Shown here: one piece after another, positions 1-10,206 of the stretch
Numbering within the stretch: the first letter of the stretch is position 1
How the letters are laid out: the number at the start of each line of letters is the position of its first letter
Assembly (NCBI RefSeq): GCF_001536285.1
Contig: NZ_FAOZ01000033.1
Coordinates: 37,947-101,946 of the forward strand
Direction of reading: 5' to 3'
Length of the DNA stretch: 64,000 nucleotides
Source: Parafrankia irregularis
GTDB taxonomy: Bacteria > Actinomycetota > Actinomycetes > Frankiales > Frankiaceae
Notes under the pieces: model-generated
What the model saw: the letters and a program-made list of their open reading frames with translations, nothing else
What the model was told of the DNA's origin: nothing
Databases searched by the model: none
Translations under genes and position numbers: made by a program

Positions 1-25
1 CGGATCAACACCGCCGCTGATCGTC

Positions 26-463
26 GTGTTCTCCGCTGTTAATCCACAGGACGCGGCAGTGCTTGACCACATCGAGCTCGACGCGTCATTCCACGTCGCG
101 CTGGCCGTGGTGGCGGTCGCGGTGGCGCTGGTCGGTACCTGGCTCCTCGTCCGCCTGCTGCTCCTCCCGCTGCGCCGGCTGCTGCGACGGCGGCGTGGGG
201 CGGCAACTTCCCGCTCCGAGCTGCTGGGGCGGTTGTGCGTCATCCGCACCGGCCGAGTGGGGCCCGAGTTCGGTCAGGCGGAGGTCAGGGCCGACGACGG
301 CTCGTCCGTGCTGGTCCAGGTGCGACATCCCGAGAACAACCCGCTGCTGCGGGCTGGCAGCTCCGCCGTGATCTACAGCTATGACGCCGCCCGCGAGATC
401 TTCTGGGTGAGTCCGCTGGACTTCATCCGCGAACTGGACCGCGACCACCCCGCCGTCGAGTGA
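26..463 (+). CDS. NfeD/YqiJ-like OB-fold membrane protein
   Basis: Protein of 145 residues with one long hydrophobic segment at about residues 23-50, followed by an Arg-rich cytoplasmic stretch and a C-terminal half (about 62-145) of beta-rich character. This layout matches the YqiJ/NfeD-like OB-fold proteins that accompany flotillins. It ends 21 bases before the flotillin start, so the two are almost surely co-transcribed. In such pairs the NfeD-type protein is thought to act with the flotillin scaffold in the membrane; this is family knowledge, not visible here. The start is uncertain: GTG at 26 is used, and GTG at 59 is also possible. The promoter lies outside the window. Confidence 0.65.
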   Translation: MFSAVNPQDAAVLDHIELDASFHVALAVVAVAVALVGTWLLVRLLLLPLRRLLRRRRGAATSRSELLGRLCVIRTGRVGPEFGQAEVRADDGSSVLVQVRHPENNPLLRAGSSAVIYSYDAAREIFWVSPLDFIRELDRDHPAVE

Positions 464-484
464 GAGCGTAGAAAAGGAAAGCGC

Positions 485-2587
485 ATGAGCCTCATCACCA
501 TCCTCCTGGGCGTGTTCTTCGGGTTGGTCATTCTTGCCGCGCTGGGTGCGGTCGTCGCGGTCAGTCGCCTGTCCCGCCAGGTGGAGCAGGGAAAAGCCCT
601 GATCGTGTCGCGCTCCAAGAAGGTGGAGGTCACCTTCACCGGAGCGATCGTCCTGCCGATCATCAACAAGGCGGAGGTGATGGATATCTCCGTGAAGACG
701 ATCGAGATCCGGCGGACCGGCCGGGAGGGGCTGATCTGCCAGGACAACATCCGGGCCGACATCCGCATCACGTTCTTCGTCCGGGTCAACAAGACGGTCG
801 AGGACGTCATCAAGGTGGCGCAGGCGATCGGAACCGCGCGGGCCAGTGACCAGACGACGCTGCAGGAGCTCTTCAACGCCAAGTTCTCGGAGGCGCTGAA
901 GACCGTCGGCAAGCAGTTCGACTTCGTCGACCTCTACACGAAGCGCGAGGAGTTCCGCGACCAGATCATCCAGGTCATCGGCACCGATCTGAACGGCTAC
1001 AGCCTTGAGGACGCCGCCATCGACTTCCTCGAGCAGACCCCGATGACCCAGCTCGACCGGGACAACATCCTGGATGCCCAGGGCATCCGGAAGATCACCG
1101 AGCTGACCACCATCGAGCATGTCCGCACCAACGAGTATCAGCGCCAGGAGGAGAAGGAGATCACCCGCAAGGATGTCGAGACGCGGGAGACGATCCTCGA
1201 GCTCGAACGGCGGCAGGCCGACGCCGAGACGAAGCAGAAGCAGGAGATCGCGACCGCGCGGGCCCGGGAGGAGGCCGAGACCGCCCGGGTGCAGGCCGAG
1301 GAACGGCTGAAGGCCACCTCCGCGGCACTGCGCGCCGACGAGCTGATCGGCATCCAGAAGGAGAACCAGGCGCGGGAGATCGCCGTCGCGGAGAAGAACA
1401 GGCAGCGGGTCATCGCCATCGAGACCGAGCGGATCGAGAAGGACCGCCAGCTCGAGGTCGTCGCCCGGGAGCGGGAGACGTCGCTGTCCCGCGCCGCCAT
1501 GGACAAGGAGCTGGAGGTGCAGAAGCAGGCGGTCGCCGAAGTGGTCCGTGACCGGGTCGCGGTGGACCTGACGGTCGCCGAGCAGGAGGAGAACATCAAG
1601 CGGCTGCGGGCCGTGGAAGATGCCGAGCGCCTGCGGCAGGCCCTGGTGATCGAAGCGGAAGCCGAGGCCCAGCAGGGTCTCGTCAAGGACATCAAGGCGG
1701 CCGAGGCCGCCGAGCAGGCTGCCGTGCACAGGGCGCAGGAGGCGGTGATCCTCGCCGAGGCCCGCCAGCGGGCCGCGGACCTGGACACCCGCGCCAAGAT
1801 CCAGCTCGCCCAGGGCATCCAGGCCGAGGCCGCAGCCAAGGGGCTCGCCGCGGCCGTGGTGCGGGAACGGGAGGCGGAGGCGATCGAGAAGGTCGGCCGG
1901 GCCGAGGCCGTGGTCGACCGGGAGAAGGCACTGGTCGCCGCGGCGGCGATCCGGGAGCGGCTGCGGGGTGAGGCCGACGGCCTCACCGAGAAGGCGACGG
2001 CGATGGCGGCGCTGGACGAGGCGAGCCGAGGCCACGAGGAGTACCGGCTGCGGCTGGAGGCCGAAAAGGAGATCCGGCTGGCCGGCCTCGACATCCAGCG
2101 CCGGATCGCCGAGTCCCAGGCCACGGTGCTGGCGGCCGGTCTGGAGAGCGCCGACATCGACATCGTCGGCGGCGAGAGCATGTTCTTCGACCGGCTGCTG
2201 AGCTCGATCACCATGGGCCGCGCGGTGGACGGCTTCGTCGAGCACTCCGACGTCGTCGGGGGCCTGGCGGGCCGGTGGCTGGACGGCTCCGCCGACTTCA
2301 CCGCGGATCTGACCAGGGTGCTCGGCTCGCTGGGCTCCGGTGACGTCCAGAACCTCACGGTGTCAGCACTGCTGATGCAGCTGATCAAGGGTGGTGGGCT
2401 GGACGCCGGGAAGCTGCGGGAGCTGGCGGACGCGGCCGCCGTCGCGGCGGCCCAGCCGGGGGCCACGACCACGACGACGACCACGACGCTGGAGGCCGCG
2501 ACGACGTCCGCCAGGACGGCGAAGGCCGCCACCGTGGCGACGCCATCGGCCACCCGCACCACCCCCGGCCGTGGCACCACCCGCTGA
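485..2587 (+). CDS. Flotillin (YqiK-like SPFH/band 7 protein)
   Basis: Protein of 700 residues. An N-terminal membrane segment (about residues 3-25) is followed by an SPFH/band 7 domain (about 30-200) and a very long Glu/Ala/Arg-rich coiled coil (about 215-570) with the repeated AEA/REREAE pattern typical of flotillins. The tail is low-complexity and includes a run of eight Thr near residue 660. A good Shine-Dalgarno (GAAAAGGAAAG) precedes the ATG. Flotillins organise membrane microdomains. The gene sits between the OB-fold membrane protein and a giant ATPase whose start is 10 bases past its stop, a conserved three-gene arrangement. Family assignment is firm; the cellular role here is inferred. 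Confidence 0.9.
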   Translation: MSLITILLGVFFGLVILAALGAVVAVSRLSRQVEQGKALIVSRSKKVEVTFTGAIVLPIINKAEVMDISVKTIEIRRTGREGLICQDNIRADIRITFFVRVNKTVEDVIKVAQAIGTARASDQTTLQELFNAKFSEALKTVGKQFDFVDLYTKREEFRDQIIQVIGTDLNGYSLEDAAIDFLEQTPMTQLDRDNILDAQGIRKITELTTIEHVRTNEYQRQEEKEITRKDVETRETILELERRQADAETKQKQEIATARAREEAETARVQAEERLKATSAALRADELIGIQKENQAREIAVAEKNRQRVIAIETERIEKDRQLEVVARERETSLSRAAMDKELEVQKQAVAEVVRDRVAVDLTVAEQEENIKRLRAVEDAERLRQALVIEAEAEAQQGLVKDIKAAEAAEQAAVHRAQEAVILAEARQRAADLDTRAKIQLAQGIQAEAAAKGLAAAVVREREAEAIEKVGRAEAVVDREKALVAAAAIRERLRGEADGLTEKATAMAALDEASRGHEEYRLRLEAEKEIRLAGLDIQRRIAESQATVLAAGLESADIDIVGGESMFFDRLLSSITMGRAVDGFVEHSDVVGGLAGRWLDGSADFTADLTRVLGSLGSGDVQNLTVSALLMQLIKGGGLDAGKLRELADAAAVAAAQPGATTTTTTTTLEAATTSARTAKAATVATPSATRTTPGRGTTR

Positions 2588-2597
2588 GGCCGGGCGC

Positions 2598-5500
2598 GTG
2601 GACCCGGACCCGACCGACACACCCCTCTCCGCCGACCAGGGCGCTCCCGACCGCGACACCTACGAGGTGCTGCGGGCCCGGTTGGCCGAGCAGGCGGCGG
2701 AGCTGACCCGCCGGGCCGACGCCCTCAACACCCGCCGGCTGGCGGTGTTCGGCGGCAGCGGGCTCCGCCTGCTCGGCGCCGAGCAGGTCAGCACGCGACG
2801 TCCCGGTGTGGCGCAGGACGTCGTGGCGCTCGGCGAGCACCTGCTGCTCGGCTGCAACGTGCCCGCCGCGCTGCCCGCCGCCTCCGCGGCCGACGGCGAG
2901 GCGGCGGCGGGAGCGGGGGCGGGGGCGGGGGCGGTCACCGACTACTTCTCACTGCACCGCCTGGTCCGGGCCGTCGGTGGCGCCGCCACGGAGAGCGGCG
3001 CCACCCGGTTCCGGCTGGACGGCGTCAACGAGGGCGTGGCCGGGAGCCAGGGCCCGGACGTCAAAGCGGGCCCGGACGTCAAAGCGGGCCCGGACACCGA
3101 AGAGAGGCCGGACGCCGCAGACGCCCTCGGCGGGGACGAGAGCCTGGGTGCGGACGACGCCCTGGGCGGGGACGAGAGCCCCGGCGGGGGCGCCGCGCGG
3201 GGCGGGGGCGTCCCGCCCGGCGTGCTGCGCGACCCGACGCTGCACCGTGACCTCCGCGAGCTGGTCCGGTACTACCGCGACACCCGGCTGCTGCGGCTGC
3301 GCCGCCTCGACGACAGAGTGCTCGCCGTCTTCCAGACCGGCCGCCGGCCGGAGGACATCCGGGTGCTGCGGTGGCGGACCGGAACCGACGGCGCCGTCGA
3401 CTACCTGGACAACCTCGGCGAGCGCGACCACGTGCTCCCGCCGGTGGACGACCTCGACTGGACCGCGGTCAGCCGCGACGACCACGTCCTCGGGCGCTTC
3501 CCACATGTGTCCGTCCAGGGAGCCGTGTTCGTCTCGACGGTCGGCGGGGCCCTCACCGTCAAGACCGAGAACGACACCGAGAACCCGGACGGGATCTACC
3601 GCGAGCCCGTGGACGAGCCGCTGCAGAGCCTGGCCGACGCCGAGATCTGGCACGCCCGGGTCGGGCCGCTCGTCGTGCTGCGGATCCGGCCGTACAAGGA
3701 GACCAGGTGGCGGTACCTGGTGTTCAACACCCGCAGCGCGCGGATCGTGCGCGTCGACGGGATCGGGCAGGGGTGCCGGCGGCTGCCCGCGGAGCAGGGG
3801 ATCATCTTCCCCGACGGCTACCACCTGACCACCGGTGCCGTCCGGGCCTTCGACACCGACATCTCCGACCTGGAGTTCGACCGGGTCATCCACGCCCCCG
3901 GCGGCGAGGACGTGCTCTACGTCTTCCACGCCCGGGCCACCGGCCGGTTCCTCCTGCTGCCCTACAACGTGATCCGTCAGGACGTCGCGACCCCGCTCAC
4001 CTGCCACGGGTACGCCCTGTTCGGCGACGGCACGCTGGTGTTGCTGAGGACTCCGTCCACGCGGCCCTCCCGGGCCCACGCCGTGCAGATCTGGCAGACA
4101 CCGTACGGGCACGCGGTCAGGTCCGTGACCGTGACCGGCAGCGGGCCGCTGGAGCGGATCGGCAACGCGGACCTGGTGCAGGGGATCTCGGACTGCGTCT
4201 CGGTGGCGCGCCTGGCGGCTCAGACGACGCCGTCGCGCGCCGGGCTCGACGCGCTGATCGGCGCCTGCGGGCGGGCGTTCGACCGCTACCACTGGCTGGG
4301 CGACGCGGATCTCGATGATCTGGGCGGGCCACTGGCGCAGGTCCGGGCCACCGCCGGGCAGGTGCTCGAGGAGTTCGCGACGGTCGAGGCTCTCACCGAG
4401 GCGGCCCGGGCGACGCTGGCCGACACCGCCGCCGAGATCGACACCCTGCTCCGGCGGGTCCGCGACAAGGCCCCGCAGGACGCGGGCGCGGCGGTGGCGG
4501 CACTCGCCGACCTGCGCCGGGCGCAGGGCCGCCTGGTGGCCCTGCGCGACGTCCGCTACATCGACCTGGCGCGGATCGACGTCCACGCGGCCGAGCTGGA
4601 CGCCGAGATCACGGCCGCCGGCCGGCGTGCGGTGGATTTCCTGCACGGCGATGAGGCCTTCGCCGACTACCACGCCGAGACCGACCGGCTGGCCGGGCAG
4701 GCGGCGACCATCACCAGCGCCGCGGCGGCGAATCCGATCGCCGAGCGGCTCGCCGAGCAGGCAGGCGGCCTGGAGGCCGTCGTCGAGATCGTCACCGGTC
4801 TCGACATCGTCGACACCACCGTGCGCACCCACATCCTGGACCGGATCGGGGAGGTCTTCGCCGAAGCCAACCGGGTGCGGGCCATCCTGGACGCCCGCCG
4901 CGGGCAGCTGTTCGACACCGAGAGCCGGGCCGTGTTCGCGGCCGAGCTCACGCTGATCGGCCAGGCCGTCAACGCGGCGCTGGCGGTGGCCGACACACCC
5001 GAGCGCTGCGACGAGCAGCTGGGACGGCTGCTCGTCTCGCTGGAGCGACTGGAAGCGCGCTTCGGTGAATCCGACGACGCCGGCGAGCAGGTCGCGGCCC
5101 GCCGCGCGGACCTCTACGACACGTTCTCCGCCCGCCGCCAGGAACTGGTGCAGGCACGGACCCGGCGGGCCGGCCGGCGAGCCGACTCGGCCGGCCGGAT
5201 CCTGGCCGGCGTCCGTCGCCGCTGCACGGACCTGCGCACCCTCGACGAGATCAACACCTACTTCTCGACCGACCCGATGGTGACCACGCTGCACGGCATC
5301 ATCGCCGAGCTGCGTTCACTCGGGGAGCCGATCCGCGCGGACGAGATCGCCGGCCGGATCGAGGCGGCGCGCCTGGACGCCCGCCGCGCCCTGCGCGACC
5401 GGGTCGACCTCTACGCGGGCGACGACGTCATCCGCCTCGGGCGTCACCTGTTCGCGATCAACACCCAGCCGCTCGACATCGCTCTCGTCCCCGACGGGGA

Positions 5501-8006
5501 CCGGCTGGCGTTCGTGATCACCGGGACGGACTACCGCCGCCCGGTCCGTGACTCGTCCTTCGAGGGGACCAGGCCGTTCTGGGACGAGCCGCTGCCGTCG
5601 GAGTCGCCGCGGGTGTACCGGGCCGAGTACCTGGCCACGCGGATCCTCGCCGACGCGGTGGCCGGTGCCGCCGGGCTTTCCGTCGCCGCGCTGGTCAAGG
5701 CGGCCGACACCGGGGACGACCTGCTTGATCTGGTGCGCAGAGTGGCCGGGAACCGCCACGACGAAGGGTACGAGCGCGGCGTCCACGACCGGGACGCCAC
5801 CCGGATCCTCGCCGCGCTGGCCCAGTCCTACGCCCAGGCGGGGCTGCTGCGCTACCCGCCGGCGGCGCGGGCCGCCGCCCAGCTGTTCTGGGCCTACGGC
5901 ACCGACGTCGCGGGCCGGGTGGCCTGGGGCCGCCGGGCCGTGTCGCTGGCCCGGGCCCGGGCCGTTTTCGGCCCCGCCCACCGGCCGGGCTCGGCGGCTC
6001 TCCATCAGGGGGGCCCGGAACAGATCGGTGACCTGTGCGCCGAGCTCGCCGCCGCCGTGGCACGGTTCCTCACGGGCCCGGGCCCGGGCCCGGGGGCGGT
6101 CGCCGGCGCTGGCGACGGCAGCGGCGTTGGCCACGGTAGCGGAACTGGCCACGGCAGCGAGATTGGCAGCGGCACCGGAACTGGCGCTGGCAGTGATGTC
6201 GGCGCTGGCAACGGCTCCGGCCGCGCCGACTCCGCCAGCATCGCCAGCCTGACCGCCCTCGTCGAGCGGACCGGCGGAGTCGACCTCGTCGGGGAGTACC
6301 TGTTCGAGGAACTCGCCGGCGAGCCCACCGGATTCGTCACCGGCGCCGCCGCCCGCGAACTGCTCGCCGCCTTCCGACGAGCGCTCGGGGAGCGGGGGGC
6401 CGGCGACGGCTTCGACCACGATCTGCTCGCCTTCGACGACGATCTGGCTGCCGGGCACCAGCTCGCGACGGCCTGGCTGGGCGCGTTCCACGCGTCCCGC
6501 GCGGTCGATGCCGCAGGCCCCGAGAAGGCCGCAGGCCCCGAGAAGGCGGTGGGCCCCGGGGAAGCGATGAGCGTCGGCGAAGCGGTGAGCGCCGGGGAAG
6601 CCGTGGGTGCCGTGGGCACCGGGGCCGACCTGCCGGAGGCGGTGGCCGTGCTGGTCTGCGGCTCGCGGCTGCCCCGGCACGACTCGTCGGCCAACCTGGA
6701 AGCCAGCGTCGACGGCCTGCTCGGCAGCCACCCGCGCATCGACGGCGGGCGCCTTGAGCTACGCCTCGACGAGACACTGGCGCGCACCCGCCGGTTCCAC
6801 ACCGAGCGGGTCCCCGCCTACCGCGCCTACCGGCGGCAGCGGGACGAGCTGATCTCCCAGGAACGCCGGCGGCTGCGGCTGGAGGAGTACCAGGCGACTC
6901 CGCCGGGCGGCTTCGTCCGTAACCGGCTCGTCGACGAGGTCTACCTGCCGCTCGTCGGTGCGAACCTGGCCCGCCAGCTCGGGACCGCGGGCGACGGCTC
7001 GAATCCGGACCGGATGGGCCTGCTGCTGCTCGTCTCCCCACCCGGATACGGCAAGACCATGCTGATGGAATATGTGGCGAGCCGCCTCGGCCTGGTGTTC
7101 GTGAAGGTCGACGGACCCGCGCTCGGCGGCGCCGTGACCTCGCTCGACCCCGCAGCCGCACCCGACGCGGCCGCCCGCCGCGAGATCGAGAAGGTCTCCT
7201 TCGCGCTTGAGCTGGGCAGCAACGTGCTGCTCTACCTGGACGACATCCAGCACACCGCGCCCGAGCTGCTGGAGAAGTTCGTCCCGCTGTGTGACACCCA
7301 GCGTCGGATGGACGGCGTCTGGGACGGCGCGAGCCGCACCTACGACCTGCGCGGCAAGCGCTTCGCCGTGTGCATGGCGGGCAACCCGTACACCGAGTCC
7401 GGTGGACGGTTCCGGGTGCCGGACATGCTCGCCAACCGCGCCGACGTGTGGAACCTCGGTGACGTCCTTTCCGGCCGGGACGATCTGTTCGAGCGCAGCT
7501 ATCTGGAGAACGCGGTCACGTCGAACCCGGTGCTGGCCCCGCTGGCCGGCCGTGAGCGCGCCGACCTGGAACTTCTGATCCAGATGGCCCAGGGCGACTC
7601 GGCGGCGCGGCCGGATCGGCTCAGCCATCCGTATCCGCCGGCCGAGCTGGACCAGATCCTGGCCGTGCTGCGGAAGCTGGTGCGCGTCCAGCAGGTCGTG
7701 CTCGCCGTCAACCGGGCCTACATCGCCTCGGCCGGGCAGAACGACGCGGACCGCAACGAGCCGCCCTTCCTGCTGCAGGGCTCCTACCGGAACATGAACC
7801 GGCTGGCGGAGCGGATCGTCCCGGTGATGAACGACGAGGAGCTGGACGCCCTGATCGCCGACCACTACCTCGCCGAGGCGCAGACCCTCACCTCCGGCAC
7901 GGAGGCGAACCTGCTCCGGTTCGCCGAGCTGCGCGGCGCGCTGGCCCCGGAACAGGCCGCCCGGTGGGCCGAGGTGAAGGGCCGCTACCGGCGCAGCGGG
8001 GAGTAG
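2598..8006 (+). CDS. Giant flotillin-associated 'DNA repair ATPase' (AAA)
   Basis: Protein of 1802 residues from a GTG 10 bases after the flotillin stop. The long N-terminal part (about residues 200-1100) matches the 'DNA repair ATPase' family that travels with flotillins. The C-terminal part carries an AAA ATPase with Walker A PPGYGKT (near residue 1483) and Walker B VLLYLDD (near residue 1545). Two low-complexity inserts, a Gly/Ser-rich run coded around 6080-6230 and an Ala-Gly-Pro-Glu-Lys repeat around 6510-6610, look like linkers. Direct DNA repeats of 18 bp lie near 3056-3100. The family name is historical, and a DNA repair role is not shown by the sequence. The reading frame is open further upstream; the GTG is chosen because it follows the flotillin stop directly. 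Confidence 0.8.
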   Translation: MDPDPTDTPLSADQGAPDRDTYEVLRARLAEQAAELTRRADALNTRRLAVFGGSGLRLLGAEQVSTRRPGVAQDVVALGEHLLLGCNVPAALPAASAADGEAAAGAGAGAGAVTDYFSLHRLVRAVGGAATESGATRFRLDGVNEGVAGSQGPDVKAGPDVKAGPDTEERPDAADALGGDESLGADDALGGDESPGGGAARGGGVPPGVLRDPTLHRDLRELVRYYRDTRLLRLRRLDDRVLAVFQTGRRPEDIRVLRWRTGTDGAVDYLDNLGERDHVLPPVDDLDWTAVSRDDHVLGRFPHVSVQGAVFVSTVGGALTVKTENDTENPDGIYREPVDEPLQSLADAEIWHARVGPLVVLRIRPYKETRWRYLVFNTRSARIVRVDGIGQGCRRLPAEQGIIFPDGYHLTTGAVRAFDTDISDLEFDRVIHAPGGEDVLYVFHARATGRFLLLPYNVIRQDVATPLTCHGYALFGDGTLVLLRTPSTRPSRAHAVQIWQTPYGHAVRSVTVTGSGPLERIGNADLVQGISDCVSVARLAAQTTPSRAGLDALIGACGRAFDRYHWLGDADLDDLGGPLAQVRATAGQVLEEFATVEALTEAARATLADTAAEIDTLLRRVRDKAPQDAGAAVAALADLRRAQGRLVALRDVRYIDLARIDVHAAELDAEITAAGRRAVDFLHGDEAFADYHAETDRLAGQAATITSAAAANPIAERLAEQAGGLEAVVEIVTGLDIVDTTVRTHILDRIGEVFAEANRVRAILDARRGQLFDTESRAVFAAELTLIGQAVNAALAVADTPERCDEQLGRLLVSLERLEARFGESDDAGEQVAARRADLYDTFSARRQELVQARTRRAGRRADSAGRILAGVRRRCTDLRTLDEINTYFSTDPMVTTLHGIIAELRSLGEPIRADEIAGRIEAARLDARRALRDRVDLYAGDDVIRLGRHLFAINTQPLDIALVPDGDRLAFVITGTDYRRPVRDSSFEGTRPFWDEPLPSESPRVYRAEYLATRILADAVAGAAGLSVAALVKAADTGDDLLDLVRRVAGNRHDEGYERGVHDRDATRILAALAQSYAQAGLLRYPPAARAAAQLFWAYGTDVAGRVAWGRRAVSLARARAVFGPAHRPGSAALHQGGPEQIGDLCAELAAAVARFLTGPGPGPGAVAGAGDGSGVGHGSGTGHGSEIGSGTGTGAGSDVGAGNGSGRADSASIASLTALVERTGGVDLVGEYLFEELAGEPTGFVTGAAARELLAAFRRALGERGAGDGFDHDLLAFDDDLAAGHQLATAWLGAFHASRAVDAAGPEKAAGPEKAVGPGEAMSVGEAVSAGEAVGAVGTGADLPEAVAVLVCGSRLPRHDSSANLEASVDGLLGSHPRIDGGRLELRLDETLARTRRFHTERVPAYRAYRRQRDELISQERRRLRLEEYQATPPGGFVRNRLVDEVYLPLVGANLARQLGTAGDGSNPDRMGLLLLVSPPGYGKTMLMEYVASRLGLVFVKVDGPALGGAVTSLDPAAAPDAAARREIEKVSFALELGSNVLLYLDDIQHTAPELLEKFVPLCDTQRRMDGVWDGASRTYDLRGKRFAVCMAGNPYTESGGRFRVPDMLANRADVWNLGDVLSGRDDLFERSYLENAVTSNPVLAPLAGRERADLELLIQMAQGDSAARPDRLSHPYPPAELDQILAVLRKLVRVQQVVLAVNRAYIASAGQNDADRNEPPFLLQGSYRNMNRLAERIVPVMNDEELDALIADHYLAEAQTLTSGTEANLLRFAELRGALAPEQAARWAEVKGRYRRSGE

Positions 8007-8042
8007 CACCAGGTAGCACCAGGAAGTAGTGGCCGGGGGCAG

Positions 8043-8909
8043 TCAGCCGCAGTGCTCCCAGCCGCTGGTCCAGGTCGAGCCGGCGTAGCTGCCACCCCAC
8101 TTCACGCACTTCCCCGGAGCGGTCACGTACACGGGCCCCGCGTAGTACTGAAAACTGCCCGTGTCGGACTGCCGCGTCGAACTGCCCTCCACCTGCACCC
8201 AGGCACCCATCGCCTGCGCCACCCCCACGCCGGACCCCGACTTCAGCGTCACCACACAGTTCTGGCTGCCGTTGTACAGCAGATAGATCGTCGCCGAGCC
8301 CAGGGAATGCCTGTCGATCTGCGAGTAGCCCGACCCGCACACCTGTGTCGCGGTGTACGGATTCGGCTTCGTTGTGGCTGCGGGTGCGGATGTGGGCGCC
8401 GGAGCGGGCGCGGGCGCAGTCGTGCGAGCCTGCGTACCGGCGGGCGCGGCGGGCGCGGTCGGCGCGGGTGCGCCGGCGGGCGCGGGCGACTGCGAACCGC
8501 CGGGCTCGGATCCCGTACCACCGGGACTCGAACCGGGTGCCTGCATCGATGGCTCGCCGCCGGCCTGCGGGGTCACCGTGGCAGCCGGCGCCGCGGAGCC
8601 GCCCGCCGCGCCGGGCCGCGCCGTCGCGGACGCCGCCGCGCCTCGCGCCGAACGGCCTCCCTTGAGTGCCTCCGAGTCCGCCCCGGCCGCGTCGAGGAGA
8701 TTTCCCCCCGCCGACCGCGAACCGTTCGGCCCCGAATCGTCCGACCCCGACGAGACCCAGAGGATCACCGGCACCGCGACGATCAGAGCCAGCGCACAGG
8801 CCGCCGCCGCGAGCAGTGCGGTACGGCGCCGGCGGGTACCTGATCCCGCTGGCCCCGGGCCCGCGTCGTCCCCAGCTGCCGGGCCGGGCTCCGATGTCGG
8901 TTCCTGCAT
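8043..8909 (-). CDS. Membrane-anchored SapA-like protein
   Basis: Protein of 288 residues: a short cytoplasmic N terminus, Arg-rich stop-transfer residues (about 26-29), one transmembrane helix (about 30-53), a long Pro/Ala/Thr/Ser-rich linker (about 60-185), and a globular C-terminal domain (about 186-288). The last domain, with its NPYTATQVCGSGY start and KCVKWGG motif, resembles the spore-associated protein A (SapA) of Streptomyces. It holds four Cys that could form disulfides outside the cell. SapA homologues are secreted; this one seems tethered by the helix and linker. It is convergent with the giant ATPase gene. Function is unknown beyond the envelope location. Confidence 0.7.
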   Translation of the reverse strand: MQEPTSEPGPAAGDDAGPGPAGSGTRRRRTALLAAAACALALIVAVPVILWVSSGSDDSGPNGSRSAGGNLLDAAGADSEALKGGRSARGAAASATARPGAAGGSAAPAATVTPQAGGEPSMQAPGSSPGGTGSEPGGSQSPAPAGAPAPTAPAAPAGTQARTTAPAPAPAPTSAPAATTKPNPYTATQVCGSGYSQIDRHSLGSATIYLLYNGSQNCVVTLKSGSGVGVAQAMGAWVQVEGSSTRQSDTGSFQYYAGPVYVTAPGKCVKWGGSYAGSTWTSGWEHCG

Positions 8910-9128
8910 CGCCGGCGCTCCTGAGCGAGAAGGGACATAACGCCCGAAAGCCTTTCAGGATCGGATCCGGTCCGGTCGATGTGGGGGGTCACCGGTTCGG
9001 TGGTCCGCGCCCTCGGTTGCGTCAGGCCTGCGGCGCGTGATCGGCAGGTCCGCGCAGAAGACATGCGTCGGACGCATACCAGCGCATGCCAAAGCCGCGC
9101 AGCGGCGGGGGTGCCGCGGCGCGGAGCC

Positions 9129-10046
9129 TCAGACGAGGGCGGGTGCGGGTGCGGGTGCGGGGCACCGCGCCAGGTGGCGCAGGCGGGCGGCGTCCTGGCT
9201 GGGTGGCAGACCGAACTGGCGACGGTACTCGCGGCTGAACTGCGACGGGCTGTCGTAGCCGACGCGGTGGCTGATACCCGTGACGTCGCCCGGGTGGGTG
9301 ATGAGCTGGAGCCGGGCCTCCTGCAGCCGGATCTGCTTCTGGAACTGGATGGGGCTCATCGCGGTGACAGCCTGGAAGTTCCGGTAGAAAGCGGACACGC
9401 TTATGCCGGACTGCCGCGCGACATCCTCGACCCGGAACGACTGCGTGTAGTGGTCCCGGATCCAGCGGACGGCGCGGGCGATGTGGTTGAGGCTGCTGTC
9501 GGCGAGGCCGAGCTGGCGAACGACGGCGCCCTGCGCGCCGGTGATCACGCGCCAGAGGATCTCCCGCTCGACCAACGGTGCCAGCGCGGCTCGGTCGCGT
9601 GGCTGGTCGAGCAGGCGCAGCATCCGCACCACCGCGTCGACGAGCTCCGATGGTGCGTCGCTGACGGCCATCCCCGACGGTGCGCCGCCACCGGTGGGCG
9701 GGACGTCCGCCGGTGTGGCCCGCAGCAGGAGCTCGGCGATCGTGGCGGGGTTCAGGACCAGACCGAATCCGAGTGAGGGCCGATCCGGGCTCGCCTCGAC
9801 GAACTGGCCGGTGATCGGCAGGTCGACCGACGCGACGAGGTACTGCCCGGCGCCGTACTCGTACACGCGGTCACCCAGCGCGATCCGCTTCGCGCCCTGC
9901 GCCACGAGGGCGAGCACCGTGCCCGACATCGCCGGCGCCGGCTCGGTCGAGTGCTCGACCCTTGAGACGAGGACCCTGTCGATGGCGGTCGTCATGTCCG
10001 GACGGGCGTGCCGGGCGATCAGGGAACGCAGCTCGCCAAGGTCCAT
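9129..10046 (-). CDS. AraC-family regulator (AraC_N type)
   Basis: Protein of 305 residues from an ATG at 10046 (a longer frame is open upstream but lacks support). An N-terminal cupin-like AraC_N domain covers about residues 15-170. Two helix-turn-helix motifs lie at about 205-290 and contain the conserved GYDSPSQFSREYRRQFG signature. It is divergent from an SDR oxidoreductase starting 160 bases away, and regulators of this subfamily usually control such a divergent oxidoreductase, so the SDR is the likely target. No operator could be identified with confidence in the shared intergenic region. Confidence 0.85.
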   Translation of the reverse strand: MDLGELRSLIARHARPDMTTAIDRVLVSRVEHSTEPAPAMSGTVLALVAQGAKRIALGDRVYEYGAGQYLVASVDLPITGQFVEASPDRPSLGFGLVLNPATIAELLLRATPADVPPTGGGAPSGMAVSDAPSELVDAVVRMLRLLDQPRDRAALAPLVEREILWRVITGAQGAVVRQLGLADSSLNHIARAVRWIRDHYTQSFRVEDVARQSGISVSAFYRNFQAVTAMSPIQFQKQIRLQEARLQLITHPGDVTGISHRVGYDSPSQFSREYRRQFGLPPSQDAARLRHLARCPAPAPAPALV

Positions 10047-10206
10047 GACCCGATTAGAACACCAGACGAAAGTCGCCGTCTCGGTAGGATCGTGCAAGAG
10101 GTCGCGAGTATCTGCTTAACGTTTTCGCAGGTAGCGGTGTTTCCATGGGTTGGTCGACATCCCTGGGGCATCCGACAGCTCCCCGAAACACGGAGACCGC
10201 GCAGCC

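Noticed and set aside
2949..5294. A 781-codon minus-strand frame
   Set aside because: Antisense to the giant ATPase gene, with no motifs or start signal; a GC-driven shadow.
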